A stretch of 64,000 bases of DNA from positions 2,604,001 through 2,668,000 of the forward strand of contig NC_062257.1 in the NCBI RefSeq assembly GCF_905475465.1, read 5' to 3'. Positions 40,000-51,060 of the stretch are shown here, piece by piece. The position numbers and the translations under genes were made by a program. Below the pieces are notes generated by a model that saw only the letters and a program-made list of their open reading frames with translations, was not told where the DNA came from and made no database searches. Positions within the stretch are counted from its first letter, which is position 1. Each line of letters begins with the position of its first letter. The stretch is from Pieris napi (lineage: Eukaryota > Arthropoda > Insecta > Lepidoptera > Pieridae).

Positions 40000-40240
40000 A
40001 CTTTCTCTAGACAACAACCTCCTTATATAAAGTCATCCTAATGCCCATTTGGACATATGACCTCCAACTGAGGGGCAGCACAAGTGATATTAACATAAAT
40101 ATACTCCAGCGACAACAGAGTAAGATCCTAAGAGCAATTGCAAAAGTACAATGATATAACCACGAACACCTTGAAATGAGAACAATCAAAGAATCTGGAG
40201 ACTGGCAATACAAAGAGCGCTTCATCTGTCACCATAGAAC
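40000..40240 (+). mobile_element. Jockey-like reverse transcriptase C-terminal relic
   Basis: The plus frame reads TTSLYKVILMPIWTYDLQLR, GSTSDIN, LQRQQSKILRAIAKVQ, then TGA where the family has Trp, then YNHEHLEMRTIKE. This is the 'YKxxLxPIWTYGxQLWG...LQRxQSKxLR' region of Jockey-group LINEs. The in-frame stop makes it dead. Confidence 0.7.
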
Positions 40241-41010
40241 AGTATGTGAGATGACTAAAACGTCACCATATTCTAGAACTAGAAGACCGGTAGTAGCTCT
40301 AGGCAGCAGATGAGTAGATGCTTCCAGTGGAAAGACACTCCACGCGGCAGCACCACAGCGTATATTCGCTCATGGCCTGTTTGCAAATACGCGCAGAAGA
40401 AAAAAAACATGTGTGCATTTCACACGTCGTAAAAGTCTAACCTTCAAAAATTTTGGCTTCAAGATAATGAAACGAATGTAGTTTTAATTTTTTAATTATA
40501 AAAACTAAAATAATTCGAGTTTGAACGTCGATGAAAGTGTCGACAGTAAAAAGAGACAGACACATAAATTCATAAGAATTAATGTGGGAGAAAATGAGAT
40601 AGAAAGCCTTATACAGTGTATAAACGTATTTGGGTAGACGCAGGGGAGTTCGTTTATATTAATTATCATAGAATACATTGTAAAAAAAAAAACATTACAA
40701 TTCTGGGGTGATACATTTGACGTTCCAATATAACCGACCCCTTTCTGATAATATGTCTACCATAAAGCTAGATTAGTATTGCTATATAGGCTGTTTATTT
40801 CCGTGTTTACAAGCATAGTAAGCATAGGAATGGTGCGACGCCATCTTGTCTAGCCGGGTTTTGGCGGGTTCTTGAAATTATGAATTTTTAAATCCAATTT
40901 AAACAGAATTAAAAGCAATGTATAGATTATAATCTGAAATGGCTGTTAAAATCTTGTCAAACAGCTTACTAGATTGAAAATAAAAATAAATCAGTGGCGA
41001 GATTTAAAAT
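40241..41010. other. Nothing recognised
   Basis: Some GC-richer sequence directly after the Jockey relic (to about 40390) is probably its continuation; the rest is AT-rich. Confidence 0.3.
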
Positions 41011-41011
41011 T

Positions 41012-41262
41012 AAGGTCTGATTTCTGTATTTGCTTTATCATCAATTGTTAATCTAATAGACAAGTAGGTGATCAGCCTCCTGTACCTGACACACGCCGTC
41101 GACTTTTTGTGTCTAAGGCAAGCCGGATTCCCCACGATGTTTTGCCGTCACCGTTCAAGCGAATGTTAAATGCGCACATAGAAAGAAAGTCCATTGGTAC
41201 TCAGCCGGGGATCGAACTTACGACCTCAGGGATGAGAGTCGCAAGCTGAAGGCGAACTCTGC
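41012..41262 (-). mobile_element. tRNA-derived SINE, type B
   Basis: TCTGATTTCTGTATTTGCTT, ACACACGCCGTCGACTTTTT and AGCCGGGGATCGAACTTACG, reverse orientation. Confidence 0.8.
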
Positions 41263-41286
41263 TGCTTTTGTATAATAAAAGTATTA

Positions 41287-41760
41287 ATAAATATAGTTTA
41301 AAAAAACTATAAAACACGCTTTTAAAGCACATCAAACTGGGTTGCTCGATAGACGAAAAATATGTCACAGAGCAACCCACGCTTTTTCACAATAAAACCA
41401 GTATTTTTTGTTCATTACCATTTTCAGCCTAAATTAGGAATTATTTTTCACTTTTTAGTTTGATGTGCTTTAAAAGCGTGTTTTATAGTTTATTTAAACT
41501 ATATTTATTTTCCACTTTTTAGTCCTAGCAGCAATACGTATTGTCTCAATTTAATCGTATTGCTTTGTGGACTTAAAAAAAAATTCATTGTTTTTTGAGA
41601 TAAACCTATGAAATTATTATATTGTCGCTGATTCTTTATAAGTGTAAAAAGTTTGAATTAAATCTGTCCGTTTAAAGTGGGTCAAAATCGAGTCCGAAGG
41701 AGTCGGTTACATACATACATAACATACAGGTGAAGCTAATATAAAGCGTGTAAAAATGCC
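41287..41760. mobile_element. Unclassified repeat R1 with (CATA)n, copy 2
   Basis: Begins with an arm AAACACGCTTTTAAAGCACA repeated inverted near 41465. Continues AGCAGCAATACGTATTG, CAAAATCGAGTCCGAAGGAG, CATACATACATAACATACAG, GAAGCTAATATAAAGC. Confidence 0.65.
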
Positions 41761-42023
41761 TGACGCTATTTTTGTATTTGGGTAATTAAGTTTTGTAAAT
41801 GAGGACAGTCGCAACATTAGTGAAGATTTAGTGACTGAATATAAGGGATTTTAACCAATTTTATATTACGTCCATGTTTTTAAACAAAGTTAAAACTAGT
41901 TACACAAAGTCGTGGCGTATTTATTACTTTTCCGAACAACATTAAGAAGGATGAGGGCGTCGTTACAGTTTTTCAAAAATCGAACTTTTTGAAACTCTTT
42001 TATTACTTACGATTGTATGTATA

Positions 42024-42173
42024 TCTAAATACATAAAACAAAGTCGTGTTAGTTACACTTATAACTCAAGATCGGCTGGACCGATGTTAGTTATCTCTTT
42101 TTTGGTGGATTCTTCTCCGCTCAATAGCAGAATAAGTAATAAAATATTGGATAAGTTATCCTATAACAATAAA
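42024..42173 (+). mobile_element. Helitron H3-like 5' fragment
   Basis: TCTAAATACATAAAACAAAG, TCGTGTTAGTTACACTTATA, GGCTGGACCGATG. It abuts the next Helitron directly. 41761-42023 shows nothing recognised. Confidence 0.5.
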
Positions 42174-42485
42174 TCTAATATATAAAATTCTCGTGTCGCG
42201 CTGTTTGTGGTTAAACTCCTCCGAAACGGCTTGACCGATTCTCATGAAATTTTGTGTGCACATTGGATATAACTGAGAATCGGACAACATCTATTTTTCA
42301 TCCCCCTAAATGTTAAGGGTAGTCCACCCCTAATTTTTTTTTAATTTTTAGATAAAAAAAATTATTTTTATTTTTTTATGATACAGCATTAAAAAATACA
42401 ACCCCTAATTTTCACCCCTCTACGATCAACCCCTACTTTTTATTAATGATAAACATGGCATAACGACGTTTGCCGGATCAGCTAG
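42174..42485 (+). mobile_element. Helitron H1 (312 bp, complete)
   Basis: A then TCTAATATATAAAATTCTCG; 3' end GGCATAACGACGTTTGCC, GGATCAGCTAG then T. Confidence 0.82.
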
Positions 42486-42925
42486 TAAGTAAATAAATTT
42501 TACGAATGCAGACAGCATGTGGTGCCATCCGTTGACAAAACTACGCATTTTACGTCGAAATCGTGTCAAGTAATTCCGATCTTGAGGTGAATGAGGAGAT
42601 GCATAACCAGGCTTTGATCTTGATCGGAGACATGTATTACCTCATCCAAGAATGTTGTATATCATAAAGTGATTTAACATGCAGTATCGCAATATTGGTG
42701 CTAGAGAGAAGAGGCCTAATGTGTAATAAAAATAAAATGAAAATGCGAGACGAAAAATATTATTTTAATATTTTTGGCTTGCAGGTAATTTTAAAAACAG
42801 CACTTAATTCAGCTGTCTCTGGAATGACATTTAATACATGACCAATTTCATTCGTAAATCAAATTATTTATTTTCGTCGTCGTCGTCCGGCCAGGCTAGT
42901 CTTTCGCCTTTATCGCTTTGTCTTA
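42486..42925. other. Nothing recognised
   Basis: AT-rich with a short TCGTCGTCGTC run at 42885. Confidence 0.25.
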
Positions 42926-43251
42926 TATATGTTAACGTAAAATTGTAAACACCGTTAGATTGTAATCAATCTCGCGAGATTATAAACTGTGGAAAGATTG
43001 TGAACCTCAGCTTACTGCTTACAATTTAACGTATTATTATTCGGTAGATTGTACTACACTAACTTAGTTATCATTCAAACTTCTTTGGCCAATTACAGAT
43101 TAATTTTACTTTCCAACAATTTCATATAACTACCGAATAATAATACGTTAAATTGTAAGCAGTAAGCTGAGGTTCACAATCTTTCGACAGTTTATAATCT
43201 CGCGAGATAGATTACAATCTAACGGTGTTTACAATTTTACGTTAACATATA
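42926..43251. mobile_element. Foldback MITE FB2, copy 1 (121-bp arms)
   Basis: Arms 42926-43046 and 43131-43251 are inverted complements with 2-3 mismatches. Ends TATATGTTAACGTAAAATTG. The arms contain TCTCGCGAGA. The 84-bp loop is the reverse complement of the loop in copy 2. Confidence 0.88.
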
Positions 43252-43902
43252 CATTTTTTCTTTTAAAAAAATACAACGATACTATAAAGAAATAAGCGAC
43301 CTAGCGCGCCATTTTTATTCAAATATTTTTAATCCTCGTTTCAGCCGAGAACTGGGAGCATGAGGGAAGACAGATTGAAGCGAATATATAATATGTAATT
43401 AATTAATAATTAGAAGTGCAAACCAAATGTTAGCAATCATCGCACACTTGAAGCCAAAATGAGCCCTTTAGTTTTTCTCACACTCATAAATTTTACTATA
43501 CAAAACAAAACAAAAAAAAACAAAAATTTATTTATTAAGTAAATAGTCTTACTACTATACTATTCTCATTTCCGATAATGTCCAAAAGGTCGACTACACT
43601 TATATTGAATTGTCACTTAGATTTAAGAACTATAAAATTGATTTTGTAACATTTTCACTAATTTTCATTAGGTTAAGGTGTATTTATGTTAATTAACTGA
43701 ATGAAATATTATTAAAGAGGTTGTCAAAAATCCTTCTACAAAATACTCGCGGTAGAAGCTACGTTTACGTAATTCAAGAAGAAAGCCCACAGGACCGGCA
43801 TGTTTAGAACATAAAATAAAACGAAAAGATTTATTAATAAAGGACAAGCATTCTTTTGTTAAGCTAGTTTGAGTTAATATAAAATTATAATTATAATCAA
43901 AC
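43252..43902. repeat. AT-rich with a dispersed repeat shared with 53515-53640
   Basis: CACACTTGAAGCCAAAATGA, GCCCTTTAGTTTTTC and TTTCCGATAATGTCCAA recur at 53515-53640. The rest is unassigned. Confidence 0.4.
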
Positions 43903-44268
43903 AATTTCGACTATGTATTTGCGTGTTGTTCCCACGAGAATGTAAGTGCGTGCTCCTATTTCACCATGCCTACTGCTGATAGAAGGACAAATCATTGTTT
44001 TTATTTTTTTCGGTTATATATTTGAATATTTTTTTATTTGTATAGTTAATTACTTAAAGTTGTCATGTGGAACATGGTGTAATGGTTGCAACTCCATACA
44101 AACATTTTTTTAAACAAAAAACTTGTCTATTAAAAGAGTGGCGGAGAGTTTATTGCCAGTTCTTCTCATCCGTTCTACGCCCTTGATTTGATATTATGTA
44201 TTTCTTTATTGACGTTCATAAGTGTATATTGTCTTTCCTAAATGAATAAATGGTTTTGAATTTGAATT
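43903..44268 (+). mobile_element. LINE 3' UTR, family L2 (5'-truncated)
   Basis: GCGTGTTGTTCCCACGAGAA, AGAGTGGCGGAGAGTTTATT, ending TTTGAATTTGAATTT. Matches the UTR of the element at 15085-16160. Confidence 0.75.
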
Positions 44269-44454
44269 TAATCACCTTCTTGGAAGTTATAGATCACCTT
44301 TCAAGGGGAAGGTGATTAAATTTTAAAAGCAAGGTGCCTTTATAGCGTGGGAGAGTATTTAGACCATAAGTTTTGACAACAATTATAATTAACTGTTCTT
44401 ATTATTACGACATAATCATTAATTATCAGTAAGGAAAGCAACAGAAACAGAAAG

Positions 44455-44640
44455 AGTAAACCCGTTAGACCGAGGCTGCGTTGGTGGGATGGAGTTGTCA
44501 ATGACCTCGAAACCACAGGGGTTTGAACTTTGAAGTTGGACGCGAGAATCACTGAATAAACTGATGGCAAAGTGTACTTGAGGAGTCTAAACTCTAAAGC
44601 TCACAACGAGTTGTATAGCCATTGATTATGATGATGTTGA
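44455..44640 (+). mobile_element. LINE ORF C-terminal relic
   Basis: RPRLRWWDGVVNDLETTGV, stop, then DARITE and SLNSKAHNEL follow the 'GRPRxRWWDxVxxDL...DRxxWRxLxxxAKAHxGL' end of RTE/CR1-like proteins, with stops. 44269-44454 is the dispersed repeat also at 1782. Confidence 0.6.
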
Positions 44641-44958
44641 TGAAAGATAATTAATATGACATTTGTTTGCCTATTTTTATATTCTTCATCCATCTGAATG
44701 TACTTTGCAAATAAAATTCATTATTATTATAATTTTTAACAATAAATATATGTACACTCTAAAGATGTATTCACAACTAAGCTTTACAACTAGAAGTAGA
44801 GAACTAAACATACATGGTTACGACAAATACAGCCTCAATTTTAACCGGAAATTGTGCATTGATTATGTCGAACACTTGTGTAAGTGGTTATAAGAGCTTA
44901 GAAAGGAATTGGTACCCAGAATAGTCCCCGAGGGAAGACGTGAATTGACTGCCGTTTT

Positions 44959-45488
44959 TGAAGTTATACTTCTTTAGGCGCGTTATGAAAAATTGATGAG
45001 AGTGAAATTTTACGATTGCGCGCGCACCGTGACACAAAGTTGTCAGTGTGATTATAGCGTGCGCGAGCGAGATGGGAATAAGACAATCTACAAGTAAAAA
45101 GAAATAGAATATGCGTGAAGTTAGCTATGCCAAGAATTTTGAATGACCATGACATCTGACAATGACATTTACCTTTTAAACAAATAAAGGAGTTTTAATT
45201 ATTTTTTCAAAGACATTTAGCAATGTTTTTTCACAAAGACCTATTGTTACTTAGTTAAAAGGTTATGAAACATACCAAGTTACTAAATTGAATTAATAAT
45301 ATAATAAAATAATAATAATAATTGTTATTAATATTAATTAATAATTGAATAATATACTAAATATTAAATATTATTAAATTGTTTACGTTAAATATTAATT
45401 ATTAATTAATTATATTTAAAAAAAATAAAGAAAGCCAAAGAAGTATAACTTCTTACGCGCGTACATAAGTACACGCAACCTTTTTTTT
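44959..45488 (+). mobile_element. MITE family M1, copy 3 (long subtype)
   Basis: TGAAGTTATACTTCTTTAGG at the left; GCCAAAGAAGTATAACTTCT, TACGCGCGTACATAAGTACA, CGCAACC, T8 at the right. 530 bp, the most complete copy. Confidence 0.85.
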
Positions 45489-45574
45489 ATTTGTTAAATA
45501 AACATTATTGTATTTTCATTAAATTATATATCTTACAATCCGCCTCCCGTGCCTTGTGCTCGAAACCTCGTTAG

Positions 45575-45629
45575 TCACAGCAGCGGTCGCACGATGCTAC
45601 TGAATGCTCCTACAAGCTCCGTTCGATTC
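45575..45629 (-). CDS. Possible terminal exon of an unknown minus-strand gene
   Basis: On the minus strand a good acceptor (GTTATTTCTTTTCAG) is followed by 17 codons, NRTELVGAFSSIVRPLL, and TGA at 45575-45577. The exon enters with one carried base. After the stop come about 85 bases of GC-normal sequence, then AT-rich DNA and AATAAA-type signals (AACAAATAAAAAAA near 45490), consistent with a 3' end. No family is recognised and upstream exons were not found, so this may be chance. Confidence 0.25.
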
Positions 45630-45744
45630 CTGAAAAGAAATAACATAGTAATTATATATAGCAGAGAGCAAGAGTAAGAAACAGCATTTGAGGGAGTCAT
45701 TTGTCAAAGGACTAACCAAGGAATAAATATTACATAGCTAATAG

Positions 45745-46005
45745 ATTTTTTTTTATATGATTGGACAATTCACACCAATTGACCTAGTCCCATGCTAAGC
45801 TGGTGAAGCTTATGTTATGGGTACTAGGCAACGGATATACATATATATTATAGATAGATAGGCATATAAATACATATTAAAACACCCAAGACCTAAGCAC
45901 AACACCAAATGCTCATCACATCGATGTTTGTCTTAGCCGGGGATCGAACCCGGGACCCATGGATTCGCAGTCAGGGGTACTAACCACTAGACCAATGAGC
46001 CGTCA
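45745..46005 (-). mobile_element. tRNA-derived SINE, type A
   Basis: CCAATTGACCTAGTCCCATG, ATCGATGTTTGTCTTAGCCG, GGGATCGAACCCGGGACCCA, reverse orientation with a T-rich left end. Confidence 0.85.
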
Positions 46006-46242
46006 ATGATAGGACTTTCTATGTGCGCATTTAACTTTCGCTCTGTAATACGAGTCCGTGGTTTAAAAAAAACTTATTTTAATTAATAATACTAAATTAC
46101 TTGAACGATTAAAACAATTACAAGATTAAAAGACTCGTAATTAGGATTAGTGAATAAAGCAACCGTTCTGGTTAATATTTAGAAGCAGAATGAAAGCTTG
46201 GAACCGGAGTAGTATCTAACTAACTTAGGTATATATATATTA
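46006..46242. other. Nothing recognised
   Basis: A GACTTTCTATGTGCGCATTT scrap at 46013 comes from SINE type B; otherwise AT-rich. Confidence 0.3.
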
Positions 46243-46527
46243 CTAGCTGACCCGGAAAACGTTTGTTTTGCTATGTATATTATTTCTAGATTTTTTTTTA
46301 GTTCAGTAAAAAAGTATCATAAAAAAATAGAAATTAAAAATTTTGTCTAAAAAATAAAAATAAAAATTTAGGGGTGGACTACCCCTAACATTTAGGGGGA
46401 TGAAAAATAGATGTTGGCCGATTCTCATAGATACCGGATAAGCACAAAAAATTTCATCAAAATCGGTCAAGCCGTTTCGGAGGAGTATGGCAACGAAAAC
46501 TGTGACACGAGAATTTTATATATTAGA
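46243..46527 (-). mobile_element. Helitron H1
   Basis: CTAGCTGACCCGGAAAACGT at the left and GAGAATTTTATATATTAGA next to T at the right. Confidence 0.78.
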
Positions 46528-46952
46528 TGTTGACATGACTGTCTTTAGTATTATGTTAGCATTAGGGCTTACATTTTAGGGCTTTTTTTAATAGGGTTTC
46601 AGAGAATTAAATATTTCACAAAGTATCATATAACTTTCAGTTATAAACCATTCCGACCTTCCTTGGGCCTAAAAATACCACTCGACAATATACGAAACAC
46701 TTGACATTCACCGACTCGCTGGCATTAAAGGCAACACCCCCCTTTTCAAACGTATATGTTAGATCTATTTTTACTTATAAAATAAAAATCCAATGACGCA
46801 ATAACTCGCGCTTATATTTCTAGTTATTATTATTATATTTAGACAAACCTACACGCGCTTAAACTGTCTTACATAGACATAACATTGATTACTAATAAAA
46901 CAGAAACACAAATACTAATAATAATAAAAATAAAAAAAATAAAGAAAAATAA
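46528..46952. other. AT-rich, nothing recognised
   Basis: No feature supported. Confidence 0.25.
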
Positions 46953-47300
46953 CAAAAAAAGGGTGCGTGTACTTATGTACGCGCGTAAGAAGTTATACTT
47001 CTTTGGCATTATTAAAAATAGTTTTTGATTGCATGCAAATAATTAATTACAATTAAATAATCAAAGACTGGAAAAGGAGTCATTATAGTCAATAAAGTTC
47101 AGTTTACATTTGAAAAATTAAATAAATAAATATTTATTATTATACTCTTACATTAAGTTTAACATAAATTCTATTATTATTCGAATGTTGTTTTTAAATT
47201 ATGTCCAATGCCGTAGCATCTTCCGTGAGCAACTTCATTCTGTTAATTTTGTGTCACGGTGCGCGCGCATCGTAAAATTTCACTCTCAAGTATAACTTCA
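46953..47300 (-). mobile_element. MITE family M1, copy 4 (short subtype)
   Basis: GGGTGCGTGTACTTATGTAC, GCGCGTAAGAAGTTATACTT at the left; GTGTCACGGTGCGCGCGCAT and AAGTATAACTTCA at the right. The end segment TCATCAATTTCTCATAACGC is deleted. Confidence 0.8.
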
Positions 47301-47339
47301 AAATTTTTTTTTAAGGAACAAGGTACATTTTAAGTGTGT

Positions 47340-47470
47340 AATGTGTGTGTGTTGTGGTTGTAACTGGCTCTAGCCCTGGCTCAGCATTGTGGAGCAGACG
47401 TGTTCCACAGCGCTGGTCATTCTGCCAGAGACTACAACAATTAGTTTGCGCTTCTGACGCAGAAATATAA
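47340..47470. mobile_element. Repeat fragment of unknown class
   Basis: CTAGCCCTGGCTCAGCATTG, TGGAGCAGACGTGTTCCACA, GCGCTGGTCATTCTGCCAGA. GC-richer and without splice signals, it looks like a retroelement leader rather than an exon. Confidence 0.35.
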
Positions 47471-47639
47471 AAATAATAATGGTAGAAAAATAATAATAAC
47501 CTACTATTCGAATGCCCCGCTACTCACCAGCCAGGTCTGCAATTCCGTGTTGGAATATAATAGGAGAGGTATGTGACAAGTTTTCAGCTTGCCTCAAATA
47601 CCTACCCAAAAATTGGTGCCAGCTCTCGGACCATTGGGA

Positions 47640-47955
47640 GTGATTCACAATAGCAAAGTTGTTTCACGATGTTTTCCTTCAGCGTACTTAAAACCGTACT
47701 TATATACAAAGACTACTTTTTCATAAATTAAGACAGTTTCATTTTTTATAAAAAAAGTGTCACAAAACCCTTGGTCTAGTCCGCATATTTTTCTAACAGG
47801 CATTCTCACCTACTGGTGATCAGCATTCTGTGCCAGACACAGATCGACTTTGTTGATCTCAGGTTCCCTTCACTAAGCGAGTGTTAAATGCACACAGAAA
47901 GTATACATTACGTTCTCAGGGTGAGCACGTTCAAGCCCCTAGGCCAACACAAGGC
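47640..47955 (-). mobile_element. Diverged SINE type B
   Basis: CACGATGTTTTCCTTCAGCG, TGTGCCAGACACAGATCGAC, AGCGAGTGTTAAATGCACAC and TAGGCCAACA in type B order. Confidence 0.45.
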
Positions 47956-47959
47956 TATA

Positions 47960-48512
47960 CAGTCAAACCTGGGTAAGTGAGCACTGGATAAGTGAGAAAA
48001 CTCTATAAGTGAGAGTAATAGCCGGGACCCGTCATTTTAAGCTCACAAAACCTCTATTAGCGAGAAACAGAAACCTCTGTAAGAGAGAGTCGTTTTTCCC
48101 TCATGGACCTCCGTAAGTGAGACTGCTACTTATCTATACCTCTATAAGTGACAGTCGAGCTTGATCAAGCAATATTCGATAAAATTTATGAGATAGAGAA
48201 AAACATTCAAATTACAAAAACAGAAACCCAAACGAAATTGACGGATTTTTTTAAGTGTAAATAAGTTTTAAATAAAATAAAATATACAAAATAATATGTT
48301 GTGTACATTATGCACATAATTTTATCGTATTACATATTTATACATATTTATTACATTCGTACTTGCCGTGACTTGTAATTGCTGCGTACCTCTATAAGAG
48401 AGAAACGCTACTCATGTACCTGAATTAGCGAGAAACTCGGGTTAGTGAGAAACCTTTATAAGCGAGAATAAGATTGTTCTCCCTTGAACTCTCGCTTATC
48501 CAGGTTTGACTG
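47960..48512. mobile_element. Pogo/Tigger-like element T1 (553 bp)
   Basis: Ends CAGTCAAACCTGGGTAAGTG and the inverse complement of CGCTTATCCAGGTTTGACTG, flanked by TA on both sides. Subterminal repeats of TAAGTGAG / AAGCGAGA fill both ends. It keeps the last codons of a transposase (separate entry). Confidence 0.85.
48154..48264 (+). pseudogene. Tigger/jerky-type transposase C-terminus inside T1
   Basis: 36 open codons end VELDQAIFDKIYEI... QTKLTDFFKCK and TAA. The K-x-TDFF ending is the typical C-terminal motif of pogo/Tigger transposases. T1 is thus an internally deleted derivative of an autonomous element. Confidence 0.65.
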
Positions 48513-49844
48513 TATATGTTACTCTTGACGTTTAGCAATTCCAATTCCCGTATTTTGACAATATTTATTGATTGGCAACATTAACTGTGATGAGGGTGGG
48601 CAATTCAATCCGCCGCCATTATTGGAAATATTCGCGTACAAATCTGCTATTATGCCGACCTATCACGAACATAAACATTGTAATAAAAATATTTAGTCGT
48701 AAACATATTGAGACTAGATTTCGAGACTCGTAATTTAAACTAAAGGACTAACAAGAACGGTTTTTCTTCAGGGCTACGATTTAGTTATATTATATATATT
48801 CGCAGATCGGCCAAGCGTTGCTGTGGCTAAGGTTTTTGTTATAATAGTAAACTATTCAAGGGAAACGGTAGGAGAACACCAGTCATGGGGACCACCATGC
48901 TTTTTTGGTGGTAATGTCATTAAATTGTAGCTTAATATGTGAAACGTTGGTACTTTCAACACAGCGCCATCTGTTAGAATTCTGACTATCAAATAATTTG
49001 CAATAAAATAATGTTGCGGGTATAAATTGAGATCAATTTATCTATATATCATATTTATATTATATTATATAATATTTTTGTCTTTAAAGGAATTACATAT
49101 TTATATATAAAATTATTACCTACAGTGTCAAATATATTTTTATACGTATAGCATTATTGCCATATAATATTCATTCATCATAACCATTTGGTGATGGAGC
49201 AATAGCTGAACTGTCTTAATCAGCTTTACTGTATTATTTAACTTTTCATGCTTCTGTATAAATATTTTTTTTGTTTTTATGTATAATTTCCCTCCGTGTC
49301 TATGACTGACTAATAAAATTGTTAGTTGCTTAACAAAATGTTCAGTTATTCCAAAGCTATGAAACAAATTAAACTCGTACAAACTGGAGTCCGAAATAAT
49401 ACTGCAGTAAATTAAACTTAACAATGCAAAATATTACAGAGTTTTACTTAGAAAGTTCAGTCAAAAATATAATTAACGCGGGAATGCATTTCTATTCTAA
49501 TGCTACTTGTGTGGAGTCTACAGAGTACCTTAAATTTAAATCACGACACTTTCATTCTTTTGTTATCACATTGACAAATGACAGTTGACCGATTTGTCAA
49601 TGCAAACGACAGTTGACAAATTGTCTAGTGCGATAGCGAATTGTCGAATTGACAAATCGCGTGTCATAAGCCACTTATTATATAAATATTTCAATTACTT
49701 TACACTAGCTGCCCCCGCGGACATCGTGTCGCCTTAATATGATTTGTAGTTAGCCTACCTTTTTAGTATCTACATATAATATTTTATGCTTTTCAGTGCA
49801 ATTTATATTTCCATAAAAACCTTCTTCAATGTCAAGTTATTAAT
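48513..49844. other. Mostly unrecognised; Helitron-like scrap at 49706
   Basis: ACAGCGCCATCTGTTAGAAT at 48960 and CTAGCTGCCCCCGCGGACAT at 49706 are words typical of Helitron-type ends, but full elements cannot be bounded. No gene is seen. Confidence 0.3.
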
Positions 49845-50170
49845 ATATATGTCACCGTAAAATTGTAAACACCGTTAGATTGTAATATATCTCGCGAGAT
49901 TGTAAACTGTCGAAAGATTGTGAACCTCAACGAACTGCTTACAATTTAAGGTATTATTATTCGGTAATTATATGAAATTGTTGGGAAGTAAAATTAATCT
50001 GTAATTGACCAAAGAAGTTTGAATGATAACTAAGTTAGTGTAGTACAATCTACCGAATAATACGTTAAATTGTAAGCAGTACGCTGAGGTTCACAATCTT
50101 TCGACAGTTTATAATCTCGCGAGATAGATTACAATCTAACGGTTTTTACAATTTTACGTTAACATATATA
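49845..50170. mobile_element. Foldback MITE FB2, copy 2
   Basis: Same arms as 42926-43251 (GTAAAATTGTAAACACCGTT, TCTCGCGAGATTG). The loop (GAAATTGTTGGGAAGTAAAA) is inverted relative to copy 1, so the two copies lie in opposite orientation. Confidence 0.85.
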
Positions 50171-50970
50171 CCAAGTCCGCCTACGAGTTTTGCGATTCAT
50201 TTTTATTTATAGACTCATTAGTGGTCTGATTACGGACTGTGGTGTGAGTTGATACCGACAGAAAGTAATGACGAGTGCTATCTTCCTAAGTATTGCAGAG
50301 CCTCTTGATATTAAATTTATATTTTTAATGATCTCTTTGGTAAGCGAGAACTTTATTTAATAAAACATAAATTATATAACATGACATTTCGACTGCCTAC
50401 TCAATTGTGCCAACCAGAGACTATAGTCGTATTTTTAATTAGACGAAGCCAACTGACAGTAGCTAATGTCACTTTGTAAAATAATGTTGCCATATTTAAA
50501 GTAATAGTGATGCGTTCAGTTCTTGTTCAATCAGATGAATGAACAATGTGTGTGAATAGTCAATCATTTCAAACAATAAAATAATATTATTTCTATTTTA
50601 AAATTGTATAAAAGTGCTCTGATATAAGTTTGGTACTAGTACTATGTAACTACAATCAGTTTTTTGACGTCTTATTACAATGCGCGGCGCGGCGACTAGT
50701 GCCATCACCGATCATTAATTCACGGGTTTTTACTTTGTCACAACACTATTTTTATTTCATCAAAAACTGACAACACCGTAAACGTCAGTTGACTTCGTCT
50801 AATTAAAAATTCGACTATACTAAATCTAGCCCACAGATTACTACACAGTCAATTGAAATGTTACCATATTAACGCTATTGCAAATAACAATTGTTATTAT
50901 AATAATTTAATAAATTCGCGTGTTTCTCTTCAACTTTCTTGACTTTCAAAATAAGAGCATGGCAATTTTT
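50171..50970. other. Nothing recognised
   Basis: No exon, terminal repeat or RNA gene supported. Confidence 0.3.
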
Positions 50971-50974
50971 AAAA

Positions 50975-51060
50975 GTGAACGTGCGAGCCCTCTGTCATTG
51001 AGTGTCTGCAGGGCGGTGGTATCACTTAATATTAAGTGAGCCTCCTTGTTTCCCCCTCTT
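50975..51060 (+). mobile_element. LINE 3' tail, family L1
   Basis: GCGAGCCCTCTGTCATTGAG, GGCGGTGGTATCACTTAATA. Confidence 0.6.
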
